Counted from the stretch's first letter, positions 51,985 through 61,597 are shown. The stretch: DNA of 64,000 nt from Anaeromassilibacillus sp001305115 (GCA_042854365.1 AP031437.1:372001-436000); one strand, 5' to 3'. The notes: generated by a model from the letters alone, not told the origin. Numbers and translations: made by a program.

Positions 51985-52212
51985 CAAAATTTTGGGGTTG
52001 AATTTGTCTTTTAGCGGATTTTCATAAAGGCATTGTTGCATTTTTGGGTAAAAAACGCCTGTTCAAACGGAAATGCATCTGATATGATTAGGACTAACCT
52101 GCTTTTCAAGATGAAAAAATGGATTCGTTGATTCACATTTTATTGCCGTGTAAGTCAACGATTTTTCATCGGATAGAAATAAAGCCAATCGCTTTTTGGA
52201 GGAATATGAACT

Positions 52213-53325
52213 ATGGCGAACGTATCATTGAGACATGTTAGTAAGACGTTCAAGAGCGGTGTAACAGCGGTTCGCGATTGTACAGTGGAGGCTAACGACG
52301 GGGAATTTCTGGTTGTGGCCGGCCCGTCAGGTTGTGGAAAATCGACCTTGCTGCGGATAATCGCCGGTTTAGAAACACCGGATGAAGGCGAAATCTACAT
52401 TGCAGATACAATGGTAAATCTGCTGTCCCCACAGGAGCGGGATGTCGCGATGGTTCTGCCGAATCATGCACTGTATCCGGAGTTGAGCGTCCGGGAGAAT
52501 ATGGCATTCAGCCTTAAAATGCACCGGATACCCGAGGAAGAGGTCGAACGGCATGTGCAGGAGACTGCGGAAATTCTTAAGATGGAAACGTTGTTGGATC
52601 GCAAGCCCAGCACTTTGACCACTTCGCAACAGCAGCTGGTGGCGCTTGCCCGTGCAATGGTGCGTGGCCGGAAGGTCTTATTATTGGATGAACCGTTTGC
52701 CAACCTGGATCGCAAACTGCGCGCACAGATGTGGAAAGAACTCCGTGCGCTCCATAAGCGCCTGGGCCTGACAGTTCTCTATGCGACGGAAAACCAGGAA
52801 GAGGCAATGGCTCTGGGCAACCGGCTGGTTGTGATGAAAGAAGGGTTTGTACAACAGGTGGGTACACCGGAAGAGTTGTACCATTCGCCGGTCAATCAAT
52901 TTGTTGCAGGGTTTCTGGGGGACCCATCGATGAATGCGATCAATGTTAAGGTGGGAGACGGCGGTGCAGACTATACCTTTGCATTTGGAAAGAATACGGT
53001 GCGTATGCCAAAGGAATGGGATAAGCTCGGCGCGTTACAGGAATATCTGGGGAAAAATGTTGTTTTGGGGATACGCCCCCAAGACGTACACGACGACCCA
53101 GCCCTGGTGGAAACCCTGCCCAATGGAATGGTGGATGCAGAGGTGGAAGTGATGGAACCGGTTGGCGGAGAATTCTATCTCTACCTGACATGTAGTGGCC
53201 ATTCGGTTACAGCGAGTGTGGATGCGGACGCTATGCGGCAGAGCGGGGAACAAATTAAAGTTGCATTTGATATGGAAAAAATCTATCTCTTTGACGGGGA
53301 TACAGAACATACCATCTGGCGTTGA
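52213..53325 (+). CDS. UgpC/MsmX-type ABC ATPase homologue with degenerate catalytic motifs
   Basis: 370 residues with the MalK/UgpC architecture: ATPase domain to ~residue 235 and a TOBE/OB regulatory domain ('VVLGIRPQDVHDDPALVETL'). Walker A GPSGCGKST and Walker B VLLLDEPFANLD are intact. The Q-loop Gln is Pro 83 (VLPNHALYP instead of VFQNYALYP), the signature LSGGQ is LTTSQ (135-139), and the switch His is Glu 193 (YATENQEEA instead of YVTHDQxEA). It probably binds ATP but cannot hydrolyse it normally. No permease or binding-protein genes are near. Preceded by GGAGGA at the ATG; followed by the CdaR-type gene. Confidence 0.9.
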   Translation: MANVSLRHVSKTFKSGVTAVRDCTVEANDGEFLVVAGPSGCGKSTLLRIIAGLETPDEGEIYIADTMVNLLSPQERDVAMVLPNHALYPELSVRENMAFSLKMHRIPEEEVERHVQETAEILKMETLLDRKPSTLTTSQQQLVALARAMVRGRKVLLLDEPFANLDRKLRAQMWKELRALHKRLGLTVLYATENQEEAMALGNRLVVMKEGFVQQVGTPEELYHSPVNQFVAGFLGDPSMNAINVKVGDGGADYTFAFGKNTVRMPKEWDKLGALQEYLGKNVVLGIRPQDVHDDPALVETLPNGMVDAEVEVMEPVGGEFYLYLTCSGHSVTASVDADAMRQSGEQIKVAFDMEKIYLFDGDTEHTIWR

Positions 53326-53535
53326 ACAGGATTTTTATACCAGTTTGAGGCTTTTCTGGAAATATGTTCCACGCAAATGTGAACAAATTGTAAATTGCGC
53401 GGCAATTTCCACAAAAAATTTTTTTATTTTGTGATATATAGTTGAAATGTGTGCTGCTTTTATGTAAAATATATGTAGCCTTTCTATAGAATCAATCATC
53501 AAGATTAGCAAATATAGATAAAGTGAGGGAGCAGC

Positions 53536-54621
53536 ATGTCAAACAGACTATTTCAAGGGGTTATTCACCAGATGAGGGATGCCATCGACCGCACCATTGG
53601 CGTGATTGATGAAACTTCCGTTATCATCGCCTGTAGCGAGCTGGGACGGATCGGCGAGGTCAATGATAGCATTACCGCCGATGTGTTGGCTGCACCGGGA
53701 ACCTTTGTGGTGAATGGCTACACTTACAAATCCTTTGGCAGCAGGCCGAGACCGGAATATGCGGTGTTTGTCTCTGGTTCTGACCCGGAGGCCAGCCGGT
53801 ATGCATCGCTGCTTGCCATCTCTCTAAGTAGTATCAAACAATACTATGATGAGAAGTACGACCGCAGCAACTTTATTAAGAACGTCATTTTGGACAACAT
53901 TCTTCCGGGCGACATCTACCTGAAGGCGCGGGAACTGCGGTTCAATTCCGATGTCAGCCGGGTTTGTATGTTGATTAAGATCACGAACAAGTCCGACATT
54001 TCGGCTTATGATGTGATTCAGAACTTGTTCCCGGATAAGAACAAGGACTTTATCATCAACATCAACGAAACGGACATTGCTTTGGTCAAAGAGATTCGTG
54101 CAGGGATTGAGCCAAAGGACCTGGAAAAGCTGGCTGGTTCCATTGTGGATACCCTTTCCAGCGAGTTCTATACCCACTGCGTGGTTGGCATTGGCACCAT
54201 TGTGACCGGCATCAAGGATTTGGCCCGTTCCTTTAAAGAAGCGCAGGTTGCGTTGGAGGTCGGCAAGGTCTTTGACACGGAACGTGCGATTGTCAGCTAT
54301 GACAATCTGGGTATTGCGCGCCTGATTTATCAGTTGCCGACGACTTTGTGCGAAATGTTCCTCAAGGAGGTCTTTAAGCGCGGCTCCATCGAGTCCTTGG
54401 ATCATGAGACCCTGTTTACCATTCAACGCTTCTTTGAGAATAATCTGAATGTTTCGGAGACGTCTCGTAAACTTTTTGTACACCGCAATACGTTGGTCTA
54501 TCGTTTGGAGAAGATCAAAAAGATCACCGGCTTGGACCTGCGCGAATTTGAGGATGCCATCGTTTTCAAAGTGGCTTTGATGGTCAAAAAGTATCTTTCT
54601 TCGAATCCGGTCAAGTTCTAA
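53536..54621 (+). CDS. CdaR/PucR-type transcriptional regulator
   Basis: 361 residues. The C-terminal PucR-like HTH_30 domain is clear: 'FFENNLNVSETSRKLFVHRN', TLVYRLEKIKKITGLDLREF and EDAIVFKVALMVKKYL. The middle is a GGDEF-like or CdaR GGDEF-related domain ('CVVGIGTIVTGIKDLARSFK'). The N-terminal ~110 residues would sense a ligand, perhaps a sugar acid by analogy to CdaR. GAGGGAG precedes ATG 53536. Located between the UgpC-like ATPase and ftsE, with an AT-rich 200-base promoter region upstream. Confidence 0.85.
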   Translation: MSNRLFQGVIHQMRDAIDRTIGVIDETSVIIACSELGRIGEVNDSITADVLAAPGTFVVNGYTYKSFGSRPRPEYAVFVSGSDPEASRYASLLAISLSSIKQYYDEKYDRSNFIKNVILDNILPGDIYLKARELRFNSDVSRVCMLIKITNKSDISAYDVIQNLFPDKNKDFIININETDIALVKEIRAGIEPKDLEKLAGSIVDTLSSEFYTHCVVGIGTIVTGIKDLARSFKEAQVALEVGKVFDTERAIVSYDNLGIARLIYQLPTTLCEMFLKEVFKRGSIESLDHETLFTIQRFFENNLNVSETSRKLFVHRNTLVYRLEKIKKITGLDLREFEDAIVFKVALMVKKYLSSNPVKF

Positions 54622-54704
54622 TTGCACGATTTTTGTCGAATCCTATTGGAAGCTCTAAAAATTACAAAAATATTACAAATTATTTCTTTTTTAGAATAAT
54701 AAAT

Positions 54705-54750
54705 GCAGCACCCGTTGGTATTATGTAAACACGCCAATGGGTGCTGTTCT
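54705..54750 (+). terminator. Terminator after the CdaR-type gene
   Basis: GCAGCACCCGTTGG with CCAATGGGTGCTGT (54705-54718 with 54733-54746), then TCTGT; 14-base stem with one G-U. Confidence 0.75.
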
Positions 54751-54972
54751 GTATGTCTGTAGCAGCTTTTGGGAGAGAAAATTTGGAATCATACAGCGCC
54801 CAATTTGTGAAATCGGAAATACAGGGAAAGCGAAAGATCGCATTCGGATAAAAATTACCGTGTGTTTTGCGGACCTTTGCGGCGCTTTTTACGGATGGAA
54901 TTGCGTTTGATGGGATGGAACGATCCCACGCATAAGGCCAGTGGAACACCTATGGGCTTTGGGAGAGAGAAA
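54751..54972 (+). other. Intergenic stretch upstream of ftsE
   Basis: Holds the ftsE promoter region; a frame open from 54862 is continuous with ftsE but lacks a ribosome site. Nothing else seen. Confidence 0.35.
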
Positions 54973-55665
54973 ATGATTGAGTTTAAAAATGTGAGCAAAA
55001 CGTACAGCAATGGTACGCATGCGCTGCGAAACGTCAACTTGACGGTGGAGGACGGCGAATTTGTATTCATTGTGGGCTCCTCTGGCGCAGGAAAGAGTAC
55101 GTTTTTGAAATTGATTATGTGTGAAGAAATGCCAAACGAGGGCGAAATCATTGTCAACGATACACATGTTTCCAGCCTAAAGAAACGTGAGATTCCATAT
55201 CTGCGGCGCATGATGGGCATTGTCTTTCAGGATTTCCGCTTAATCGACAATATGACGGTTTATGAAAATGTGGCCTTTGCGATGCACGTGATCGGGGCCA
55301 CACAGAGCGAGATCAAAAAACGAGTCCCTTACATATTGAGCTTGTTGAACCTGCAGGATAAGCAAAAAAGCCGTCCCAATGAACTCTCTGGCGGCGAACA
55401 GCAGCGTGTCGGCCTTGCAAGGGCCCTTGTGAACAATCCCAAGCTCATCATTGCGGACGAGCCAACGGGGAACATTGATCCGGCGCTCTCGTTTGAGATT
55501 GTCGATCTGCTCAGCGAAATCAATCGCCGTGGGACCACTATTCTGATGGTGACGCATGAACATACCTTAGTCAAGCACTTCCACAAGCGCGTAGTAGAAA
55601 TCCATGACGGCCGTATTGTGGCCGATACAGCTTCAATGGAGGTGCAGCAGGATGAACAGGAATAA
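54973..55665 (+). CDS. ftsE: Cell division ATP-binding protein FtsE
   Basis: 230 residues. Walker A GSSGAGKST, Q-loop VFQDFRLID, signature LSGGEQQRV, Walker B LIIADEPTGNID, H-loop MVTHEH. FtsE with FtsX forms a type VII-like ABC complex that does not transport but activates periplasmic or wall hydrolases at division. ATG 54973 follows GGGAGAG. It overlaps ftsX by 14 bases. Confidence 0.97.
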   Translation: MIEFKNVSKTYSNGTHALRNVNLTVEDGEFVFIVGSSGAGKSTFLKLIMCEEMPNEGEIIVNDTHVSSLKKREIPYLRRMMGIVFQDFRLIDNMTVYENVAFAMHVIGATQSEIKKRVPYILSLLNLQDKQKSRPNELSGGEQQRVGLARALVNNPKLIIADEPTGNIDPALSFEIVDLLSEINRRGTTILMVTHEHTLVKHFHKRVVEIHDGRIVADTASMEVQQDEQE

Positions 55666-56608
55666 AACCGTACATACCTCCAAAAAGAAGACCGGGTCGC
55701 GGCTTTCCAGCCTGGGGTATCTGTTGAAGGAGGGCGTCAAGAATATCTGGAGCAACCGTACCATGAGTTTTGCCTCGGTTGGCGTGTTGGTGTCCTGCTT
55801 GCTGTTGACAGGGGCAGCGGTGCTTTTCTCAATGAATGTGGATGTGGCGATGAAGTCATTGGAGGGAAATAACTCCACAACCGTTTACCTACAGGAGGGC
55901 TTGCCCACACTGACCAGCCTCAAGGTGGGGCAGGAGATCAAGCAGCTGGACAACATCGAAGAATGCGAATTTGTCTCTAAGCAGGATGCTGTACAGAATA
56001 TGTTGGACATGTTGGGCGATGATGGGACCGTTTTGGAAGGGCTTCTGGGAGATGAGAACTTTTTGCCGGATGCATTCCAAATCTCTATGAAGGACTTAAA
56101 TATGTACGATGAGACAGCGGCGCAGATCAAGGCGATCAACGGCGTGGATGAAATTATCGATTATTCCGACATAGCAGAACAGCTTACCGATCTGGACAAT
56201 TTGGTGACTTCGGCGGGATTTTGGATTGTTCTCATCCTAAGCCTAGTATCTCTGTTTATTATCTCCAATACGATCCGTGTGACGATGTTTTCCAGGCGTT
56301 TGGAAATCAGCATTATGAAATCAGTCGGTGCGACAAATTGGTTTGTTCGTGTACCCTTTATTGTAGAGGGTGTGATTATTGGTTTGCTTTCCGGCGGAGT
56401 GGCCAGCGGGCTGTTAATCTTCTTGTATAATAAGTTGGTGACCTCCATTGCATCCATTCCGCTGTTTTCGCCAGTGGACATCGGCCCGATGGCTTGGCGG
56501 ATTACATTGATCTTTATGTTGGCGGGTTCCTTGTTTGGCGCATTGGGTGGCCTGATTTCTTTGGGTAAGTACCTCAAAAAAGAAGGAGGAGATTTGGGTG
56601 GTCTGTAA
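55652..56608 (+). CDS. ftsX: Cell division protein FtsX
   Basis: 318 residues. A cytoplasmic basic N-terminus, TM1 (FASVGVLVSCLLLTGAAVLF), the large extracellular domain (residues ~60-190), then three further helices, with MTMFSRRLEISIMKSVGATN-type coupling loop between TM2 and TM3. The extracellular domain recruits coiled-coil M23 activators. Starts inside ftsE and overlaps the following M23 gene, giving tight translational coupling ftsE-ftsX-M23. Confidence 0.96.
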   Translation: MNRNKTVHTSKKKTGSRLSSLGYLLKEGVKNIWSNRTMSFASVGVLVSCLLLTGAAVLFSMNVDVAMKSLEGNNSTTVYLQEGLPTLTSLKVGQEIKQLDNIEECEFVSKQDAVQNMLDMLGDDGTVLEGLLGDENFLPDAFQISMKDLNMYDETAAQIKAINGVDEIIDYSDIAEQLTDLDNLVTSAGFWIVLILSLVSLFIISNTIRVTMFSRRLEISIMKSVGATNWFVRVPFIVEGVIIGLLSGGVASGLLIFLYNKLVTSIASIPLFSPVDIGPMAWRITLIFMLAGSLFGALGGLISLGKYLKKEGGDLGGL

Positions 56609-57839
56609 AAAAAGGGGACTGAAGGTCTTTTTGGCGCTGGTTCTGGCGTTTTCCATCTTCTGCGCACCGGCCCAGATGCAGTTGCATGTGGATGCGGCGT
56701 CGTCCGATCAGCTTTCGGATTTGCAGCAGAAGCAAAAGGATTTACAGCAGCAAAAGCAGGAATTGGCGAAACAGCAAGCACAGACCAACCAGAAATTGGC
56801 CAGCTTAAAGGCGGACAAGGAAAAGCAGCTGGAATATAAAAATACATTGGACGAGCAGATGGAAAATTTGCAAAGCCAGATTGCCGTTTTAAACGAACAG
56901 ATCGACACACTGGACCAGAATATCACAGAAAAGACGGCGCAAATCGCCGATAAACAGGCGGACATTGATTTCAACTATGAGCAGTTAAAAGAGCGCCTTT
57001 GTGCCTTGTATAAGACCGGCGAGGCAAGCAATTTGCAAATTTTATTAAATTCTGAAAACGTGATGGACTTAGCAAACAAGACGCATCTATTGAAAATTAT
57101 TACCGAGCATGATACCGAGCTGATCAACACGCTTAAAGAAGAGATGCAGGCGATTGCAGACGAAAAAGCAGAGATCGAGCAGAACCGCCAGGAAGTCGCC
57201 GCGGCAAAGACCGAATTGGACAACAAGCGCAATGAATTGGGCGAGTTGGAAAGCGAAGCGCAGCGTGTGTTGGATGAGTTGACTGCCAACGAACAGTCCA
57301 TGCAGTCGGAGAGCAACAGTTTGGCGGCTCAGCAGAAGAAGATTGAGCAGGAGGAAGCACAGGCGGCTGCGGAGATTGACCAGTGGTGGGCAAATTATTA
57401 TGCGTCCCAGAACGGAGGACAGAGCAGCAGCGGGAATACGACAACCCCGGAGAGTTACGTCGGCGGCCAGTTTACATGGCCGGTCCCGGGGTATACGCAC
57501 ATCTCATGCGGTTATAGCAGCAGCCACAAGGCGATTGACATCAATCGGACCAACGGTAAGAGCATTTCCGGCGCACCGATTGTAGCGGCGAATGGTGGCA
57601 AAGTCGTGGTAGCAGGCTGGCACTACAGCTATGGGAACTATGTGATGATCGATCATGGCGGCGGGTACTCGACGTTGTATGCCCATGCGAGCAGTCTAGC
57701 TGTAAGCAAGGGGCAGCAGGTCAGCCGGGGACAGACCATCGCCTATGTCGGCAGTACGGGCAATTCGACCGGGCCGCATCTTCATTTTGAGATTCGTGTC
57801 AACGGTGTGCGGAAGAACCCGTTTAATTGGTTCTCCTGA
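56598..57839 (+). CDS. Murein hydrolase / activator: coiled coil plus M23 (LytM) domain, copy 1
   Basis: 413 residues. Signal peptide (GLKVFLALVLAFSIFCAP), ~250 residues of Gln/Glu/Lys-rich coiled coil (two antiparallel helices in EnvC/PcsB style), a Ser/Gly linker and a C-terminal LytM domain: CGYSSSHKAIDINR (first zinc His and Asp), GNYVMIDHGGGYSTLYAHAS and GPHLHFEIRVNG (HxH). Zinc ligands are intact, so it could be an active endopeptidase. GTG 56598 overlaps ftsX and has GGAGGAG upstream. It is the obvious FtsEX-controlled hydrolase. Confidence 0.93.
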   Translation: MVCKKRGLKVFLALVLAFSIFCAPAQMQLHVDAASSDQLSDLQQKQKDLQQQKQELAKQQAQTNQKLASLKADKEKQLEYKNTLDEQMENLQSQIAVLNEQIDTLDQNITEKTAQIADKQADIDFNYEQLKERLCALYKTGEASNLQILLNSENVMDLANKTHLLKIITEHDTELINTLKEEMQAIADEKAEIEQNRQEVAAAKTELDNKRNELGELESEAQRVLDELTANEQSMQSESNSLAAQQKKIEQEEAQAAAEIDQWWANYYASQNGGQSSSGNTTTPESYVGGQFTWPVPGYTHISCGYSSSHKAIDINRTNGKSISGAPIVAANGGKVVVAGWHYSYGNYVMIDHGGGYSTLYAHASSLAVSKGQQVSRGQTIAYVGSTGNSTGPHLHFEIRVNGVRKNPFNWFS

Positions 57840-57859
57840 TTGGTACGAGGTGGAATGAG

Positions 57860-57962
57860 ACAGGCATGTCCTTTAGGGAAAGACCCCTAGCTTTGTGGAG
57901 GGGGCCCCATTGTTTCCTGTGAAGGGAATGGATGGAATTTCCAGTGGGGCATGCCTGTTTGA
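57860..57962 (+). other. Structured intergenic RNA between the two M23 genes
   Basis: ACAGGCATG (57860-57868) pairs with CATGCCTGT (57950-57958). Inside are GGGGGCCCC (57899-57907, self-complementary) and GGAATTTCC. The outer stem is followed by TTGAGACTTTT. It could be a complex terminator or processing signal separating the two hydrolase genes. Confidence 0.4.
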
Positions 57963-58261
57963 GACTTTTCGGAAGATATAAAGGGGACAGAGTTTGGTGT
58001 TGCTTTTGAGAAAAGTAGGGCAAAGGGATGGAGAACGATGCCCCTGATAGGCATGGGGATTCCTGCTGCGAAAGATGTGGTTTTACCCTATAGCCCTGCC
58101 ATCGAGAACCCATTGGACGCCGGTTCTGTTGTATGCATTTTTCGCTGGAGCTTGCAATGGATGCTGTTTTTTGCCTATATTCGAATTTGTACCAGCTTGT
58201 GAAATCGCGTGAAAACGGGAACTTGTTATGGAAAAATTGAGATTATTTAGGGAGGAAATCC

Positions 58262-59626
58262 ATGAATCAAGCGAAGAAGGCCCGGCGAATCGCCGCAGCC
58301 TTGGCAGTAGCAGTTTTGCTGAGTACCTCCATGGGGACGCTTTCGTGCGCCGATGCGGCGGTATCGGACGGAGAATTGGACGCGCTTCAACAGGAACAGC
58401 TGGAACTACAACAGCAGCGTGAAAAATTGGAGCATGACCAAGCCGAAAATAAAGCAAAACTGGATCAGTTGCGTGCGGACAAGACACAGCAAGAAACCTA
58501 TAAAGCGGCGTTGGACAGCCAGATACAAAATGTGCAGCAACAGATCGATGTCCTGAACCAGCAGGTTACATCTCTGTCCGCCGGCATTGAGGAACAGACG
58601 AGCCAACTCTCCGACAAACAAAAGGAGATAGACACAACATTTGAGGAGTTAAAAAAACGCCTTTGTGCGCTCTATAAGACCGGAGAAGCGAGTACGCTGC
58701 AAATTCTTCTGAGTTCCCAAAATGTGATGGATTTGGCCAATAAAAGTTATCTGCTCCGGAGTATTACAGAGCACGATATGGCGTTAATCGACGGATTAAA
58801 AGAGGAGATGCAGGAGATTTCAGCGGAAAAAGCGAAGGTCGAGCAGGACCGTGCCGACCGATTGGAAGCGAAAAATACATTGGATCAAAAGCGTACCGAA
58901 CTGGGAGTTCTTCAAAGTGAAGCGCAGAGCGTTCTGGATGGAATTGCCGGACAGGAGCAGGGCATCCTTGCGGAAGGCAGTGCGCTTTCCGCAGAAGAGC
59001 AGGAAATCCGGCGCAGAGAAAACGAAGCGGGCGACCGGATTGACCAATGGTGGGCGGACTATTATGCAGAACAAAAGCGCCAACAGGAGGAACTGAAACG
59101 GCAGCAGGAAGAAGAACAGCGCCGGCAGGAGGAGCAAGCCCAACAAAATCAGGGACAGACTCCGAGTGCAGAACCGGCCGAAGAACCAGAGCAGCAGCCT
59201 GCGGTGCCGTCAGATGAGAGCAATGCTCCAGTGGACTATGTAGGCGGACAATTTGCCTGGCCGGTTCCGGGGTATACACATATCTCCTGTGGATATAGCA
59301 GTGACCACAAAGCGATTGACATCAACCGGACGAACGGCAAAAGCATTGATGGCGCGCCAATTGTAGCGGCGAATAGCGGAAAGGTTGTCAAAGCGGGCTG
59401 GGATAACAGCTATGGAAACTATGTGATGATCGACCATGGCGGCGGATATTCGACCTTGTATGCCCACGCCAGCAGCTTGGCGGTGAGTACCGGACAGCAG
59501 GTGGATCGGGGACAGACCATCGCCTATGTGGGGAGTACAGGCGACTCCACAGGGCCGCATCTGCACTTGGAAGTGCGGGTCAATGGTGTCCGTCAGAATC
59601 CCATGAACTGGTTCTCCGCGGGGTGA
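58262..59626 (+). CDS. Murein hydrolase / activator: coiled coil plus M23 (LytM) domain, copy 2
   Basis: 454 residues, a tandem duplicate of the preceding M23 gene: same coiled coil ('CALYKTGEASTLQILLSSQN') and LytM domain (CGYSSDHKAIDINRTNGKSI, GPHLHLEVRVNG), with a longer Glu/Gln/Pro/Arg linker (about residues 275-320). Signal peptide ends near CADAA. Zinc ligands are conserved. ATG 58262 follows GGAGG. The linker and signal differ most, suggesting a different reach in the wall or a different partner, while the catalytic domain is under strong constraint. Confidence 0.93.
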   Translation: MNQAKKARRIAAALAVAVLLSTSMGTLSCADAAVSDGELDALQQEQLELQQQREKLEHDQAENKAKLDQLRADKTQQETYKAALDSQIQNVQQQIDVLNQQVTSLSAGIEEQTSQLSDKQKEIDTTFEELKKRLCALYKTGEASTLQILLSSQNVMDLANKSYLLRSITEHDMALIDGLKEEMQEISAEKAKVEQDRADRLEAKNTLDQKRTELGVLQSEAQSVLDGIAGQEQGILAEGSALSAEEQEIRRRENEAGDRIDQWWADYYAEQKRQQEELKRQQEEEQRRQEEQAQQNQGQTPSAEPAEEPEQQPAVPSDESNAPVDYVGGQFAWPVPGYTHISCGYSSDHKAIDINRTNGKSIDGAPIVAANSGKVVKAGWDNSYGNYVMIDHGGGYSTLYAHASSLAVSTGQQVDRGQTIAYVGSTGDSTGPHLHLEVRVNGVRQNPMNWFSAG

Positions 59627-59987
59627 CATCCTTTAAAATATAGGGTTCCAAAGGCTTTCCTATGGAAGAAGTACCTATGATCCACGTGTGTGAAAGTGGG
59701 CAAAAGGAGTGCGGAAGGAGCCGAAATTCCGCAGAGGAGTTTTTTTCGAGTATGAAACCCTATTTTGGGATATGCTTGTAAAAGAAGAAGGAACACAGGA
59801 CCTTTCACGGAGGAAATGGCGTAAAATTTACATTTAGCGGTATAAATAGGAATAGAAATCCGGTATGATAAGAAAAGGATGCTGCACATTGGCGAAATTT
59901 GCCATGGCAAGCCTCGGTTTCTTTTGGATTAAAAAATGTAGATCCAGACTGAAAGATGGGAAAAACCTGCATAGTAAGGAATGATCG
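59627..59987 (+). other. Intergenic stretch before the S41-like gene
   Basis: No gene seen. TATGAT at 59863-59868 is a possible -10 for the S41-like gene; the rest is featureless. Confidence 0.35.
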
Positions 59988-61415
59988 GTGATGGGTAAAA
60001 AAATATCTCTGGGAGCAGCAGTCGCCGTTGCTGGAATTACAGCAGCGGTAACCGTATCCCTGACTTATGTATACGCAATGAACAGCTTCAACGACAAGGT
60101 AGCAGACGTCAATGAGCGGCAAGCTATGTACACCAAGCTCAGCGAAATCGACCAGAAGGCGCGCCAGGATTATATCGGCCAGATCGATGAAACAAAGCTG
60201 ACCGATGGAATCTGTGCGGGCTATGTTGCAGGCTTGGGGGATCTACAGGCGCAGTATATGTCGGCTGAAAAGTATAAGACCTACCAATCGGGAACAGCGG
60301 GAAAAGATGTCGGTGTTGGCATCAAGACCATTATGGATGAGGATGGCAACATGGAGGTGATCCAGGTGATCCCCAACTCGCCGGCGGAAAAAAGTGGGAT
60401 TCGCAAGGGCGATACCATTGTTTCCATGGATGGGAGGGAGATTGTCCGGATCACATATGGAGATGCACTGAACCGGCTCGATGGAACAGCGGGAACCACG
60501 GTGACCTTTGGCATTTATCGGGAAGCTGCCCCATTGGAAACGGATACAGAAGATACATCTGCCAGCAGTGCGACTTCTTCGGGGGCAGAACAGCAGGGGG
60601 AAACCCTGGAGATTACCGTCACCCGGGCGGAGTATACCAAACAGAGCATTACCTCTACAGTCATCAATGGCAATGTGGGATACATCAAGATCTCTGAATT
60701 TAACGATAGCAGTATCGAGCAGTTCAATTCAGCGCTTTCGGCCTTAAACAAACAACAGGTGGCAGGGCTGGTGATCGATCTGCGCAACAATTCCGGCGGA
60801 AGCATTGAAGCGATGGCGTCCATGTTGGATACGCTGCTGCCAGCCGGAAATTTGGTGACGACACAGGATAAAACAGGCAAAACGACCGTTGAATATACCT
60901 CTAAGCCCAATGAGATTGCACTGCCAATCAGTGTGATTGCGAACGAAACAACCTTTGGAGCCGCGGAAATTTTTGCCGCGGATATTAAGGAATTCAAGAA
61001 GGGCTTGGTTGTAGGGCAGACTACGGCGGGCTATGGAACAAAAGATGAGGTGATTCCTCTGTCCGACGGCTCTGCGATTGTATTGTCTGTGGCAAATTAT
61101 CTGACTCCAGGGGGTTCTGCGTTCAACGGAACCGGAATTGCGGCAGATATTTCTGCGAAATTGACCGAAGAACAGATGGAATTGTTGGCGCGCGACCAGT
61201 TAGAAAACACTGAGGATGCACAGCTACAGGCTGCTGTAAGCGCTCTGGTGCGTCAAGGAGCGGCGGTTGCAGAAATTCCAGGGACACAGAATGCGCAGGG
61301 AACCGATGCGATTCCGGAGGAAGGTGCTACACAGGATACCTCGTCTACATCTGCGGCCTCTGCTCCTGTTCCGCAAGAGGAAGCAAGCAGTTCCCCCAGC
61401 AGCACAGCGGGATAA
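59988..61415 (+). CDS. S41 (CtpA/B-type) peptidase homologue lacking the Ser-Lys-Gln catalytic triad
   Basis: 475 residues. N-terminal anchor helix, PDZ domain (VIQVIPNSPAEKSGIRKGDT), S41 tail-specific protease fold ('VAGLVIDLRNNSGGSIEAMA'), and an Ala/Ser/Pro/Glu C-terminal tail. Aligned with CtpB (S309, K334, Q338) the positions are Gly 324 (FGAAEI for SASAEI-type), Tyr 349 (GYG for GKG) and Asp 353, with the same 25- and 4-residue spacing, so every catalytic residue is replaced. It is probably a peptide-binding pseudoprotease. Follows ftsEX-M23-M23, the position normally held by ctpB. GTG 59988 (7 bases from AAGGA) or ATG 59991. Confidence 0.9.
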   Translation: MMGKKISLGAAVAVAGITAAVTVSLTYVYAMNSFNDKVADVNERQAMYTKLSEIDQKARQDYIGQIDETKLTDGICAGYVAGLGDLQAQYMSAEKYKTYQSGTAGKDVGVGIKTIMDEDGNMEVIQVIPNSPAEKSGIRKGDTIVSMDGREIVRITYGDALNRLDGTAGTTVTFGIYREAAPLETDTEDTSASSATSSGAEQQGETLEITVTRAEYTKQSITSTVINGNVGYIKISEFNDSSIEQFNSALSALNKQQVAGLVIDLRNNSGGSIEAMASMLDTLLPAGNLVTTQDKTGKTTVEYTSKPNEIALPISVIANETTFGAAEIFAADIKEFKKGLVVGQTTAGYGTKDEVIPLSDGSAIVLSVANYLTPGGSAFNGTGIAADISAKLTEEQMELLARDQLENTEDAQLQAAVSALVRQGAAVAEIPGTQNAQGTDAIPEEGATQDTSSTSAASAPVPQEEASSSPSSTAG

Positions 61416-61553
61416 GTTTTTGTGCCGAAATAAAGGGCGAGAGACTTTTGGAAAGGCCTCTTTGGATAGGTTTTTGCAGAGGACGAGGCATTTGGAAAGG
61501 GTTACACCCTTACAGATGAGGGGGTTACCCATCGCTCGATTCATTTGAAATTC

Positions 61554-61597
61554 AAAATCCTCTCCACAGAATTTTCTGTGGAGAGGATTTTTTGATT
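61554..61597. terminator. Bidirectional terminator
   Basis: Perfect 18-base stem AAAATCCTCTCCACAGAA with 61574-61591, 2-base loop, T-rich on both sides; separates the S41-like gene (+) and the GLUG protein (-). Confidence 0.9.
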
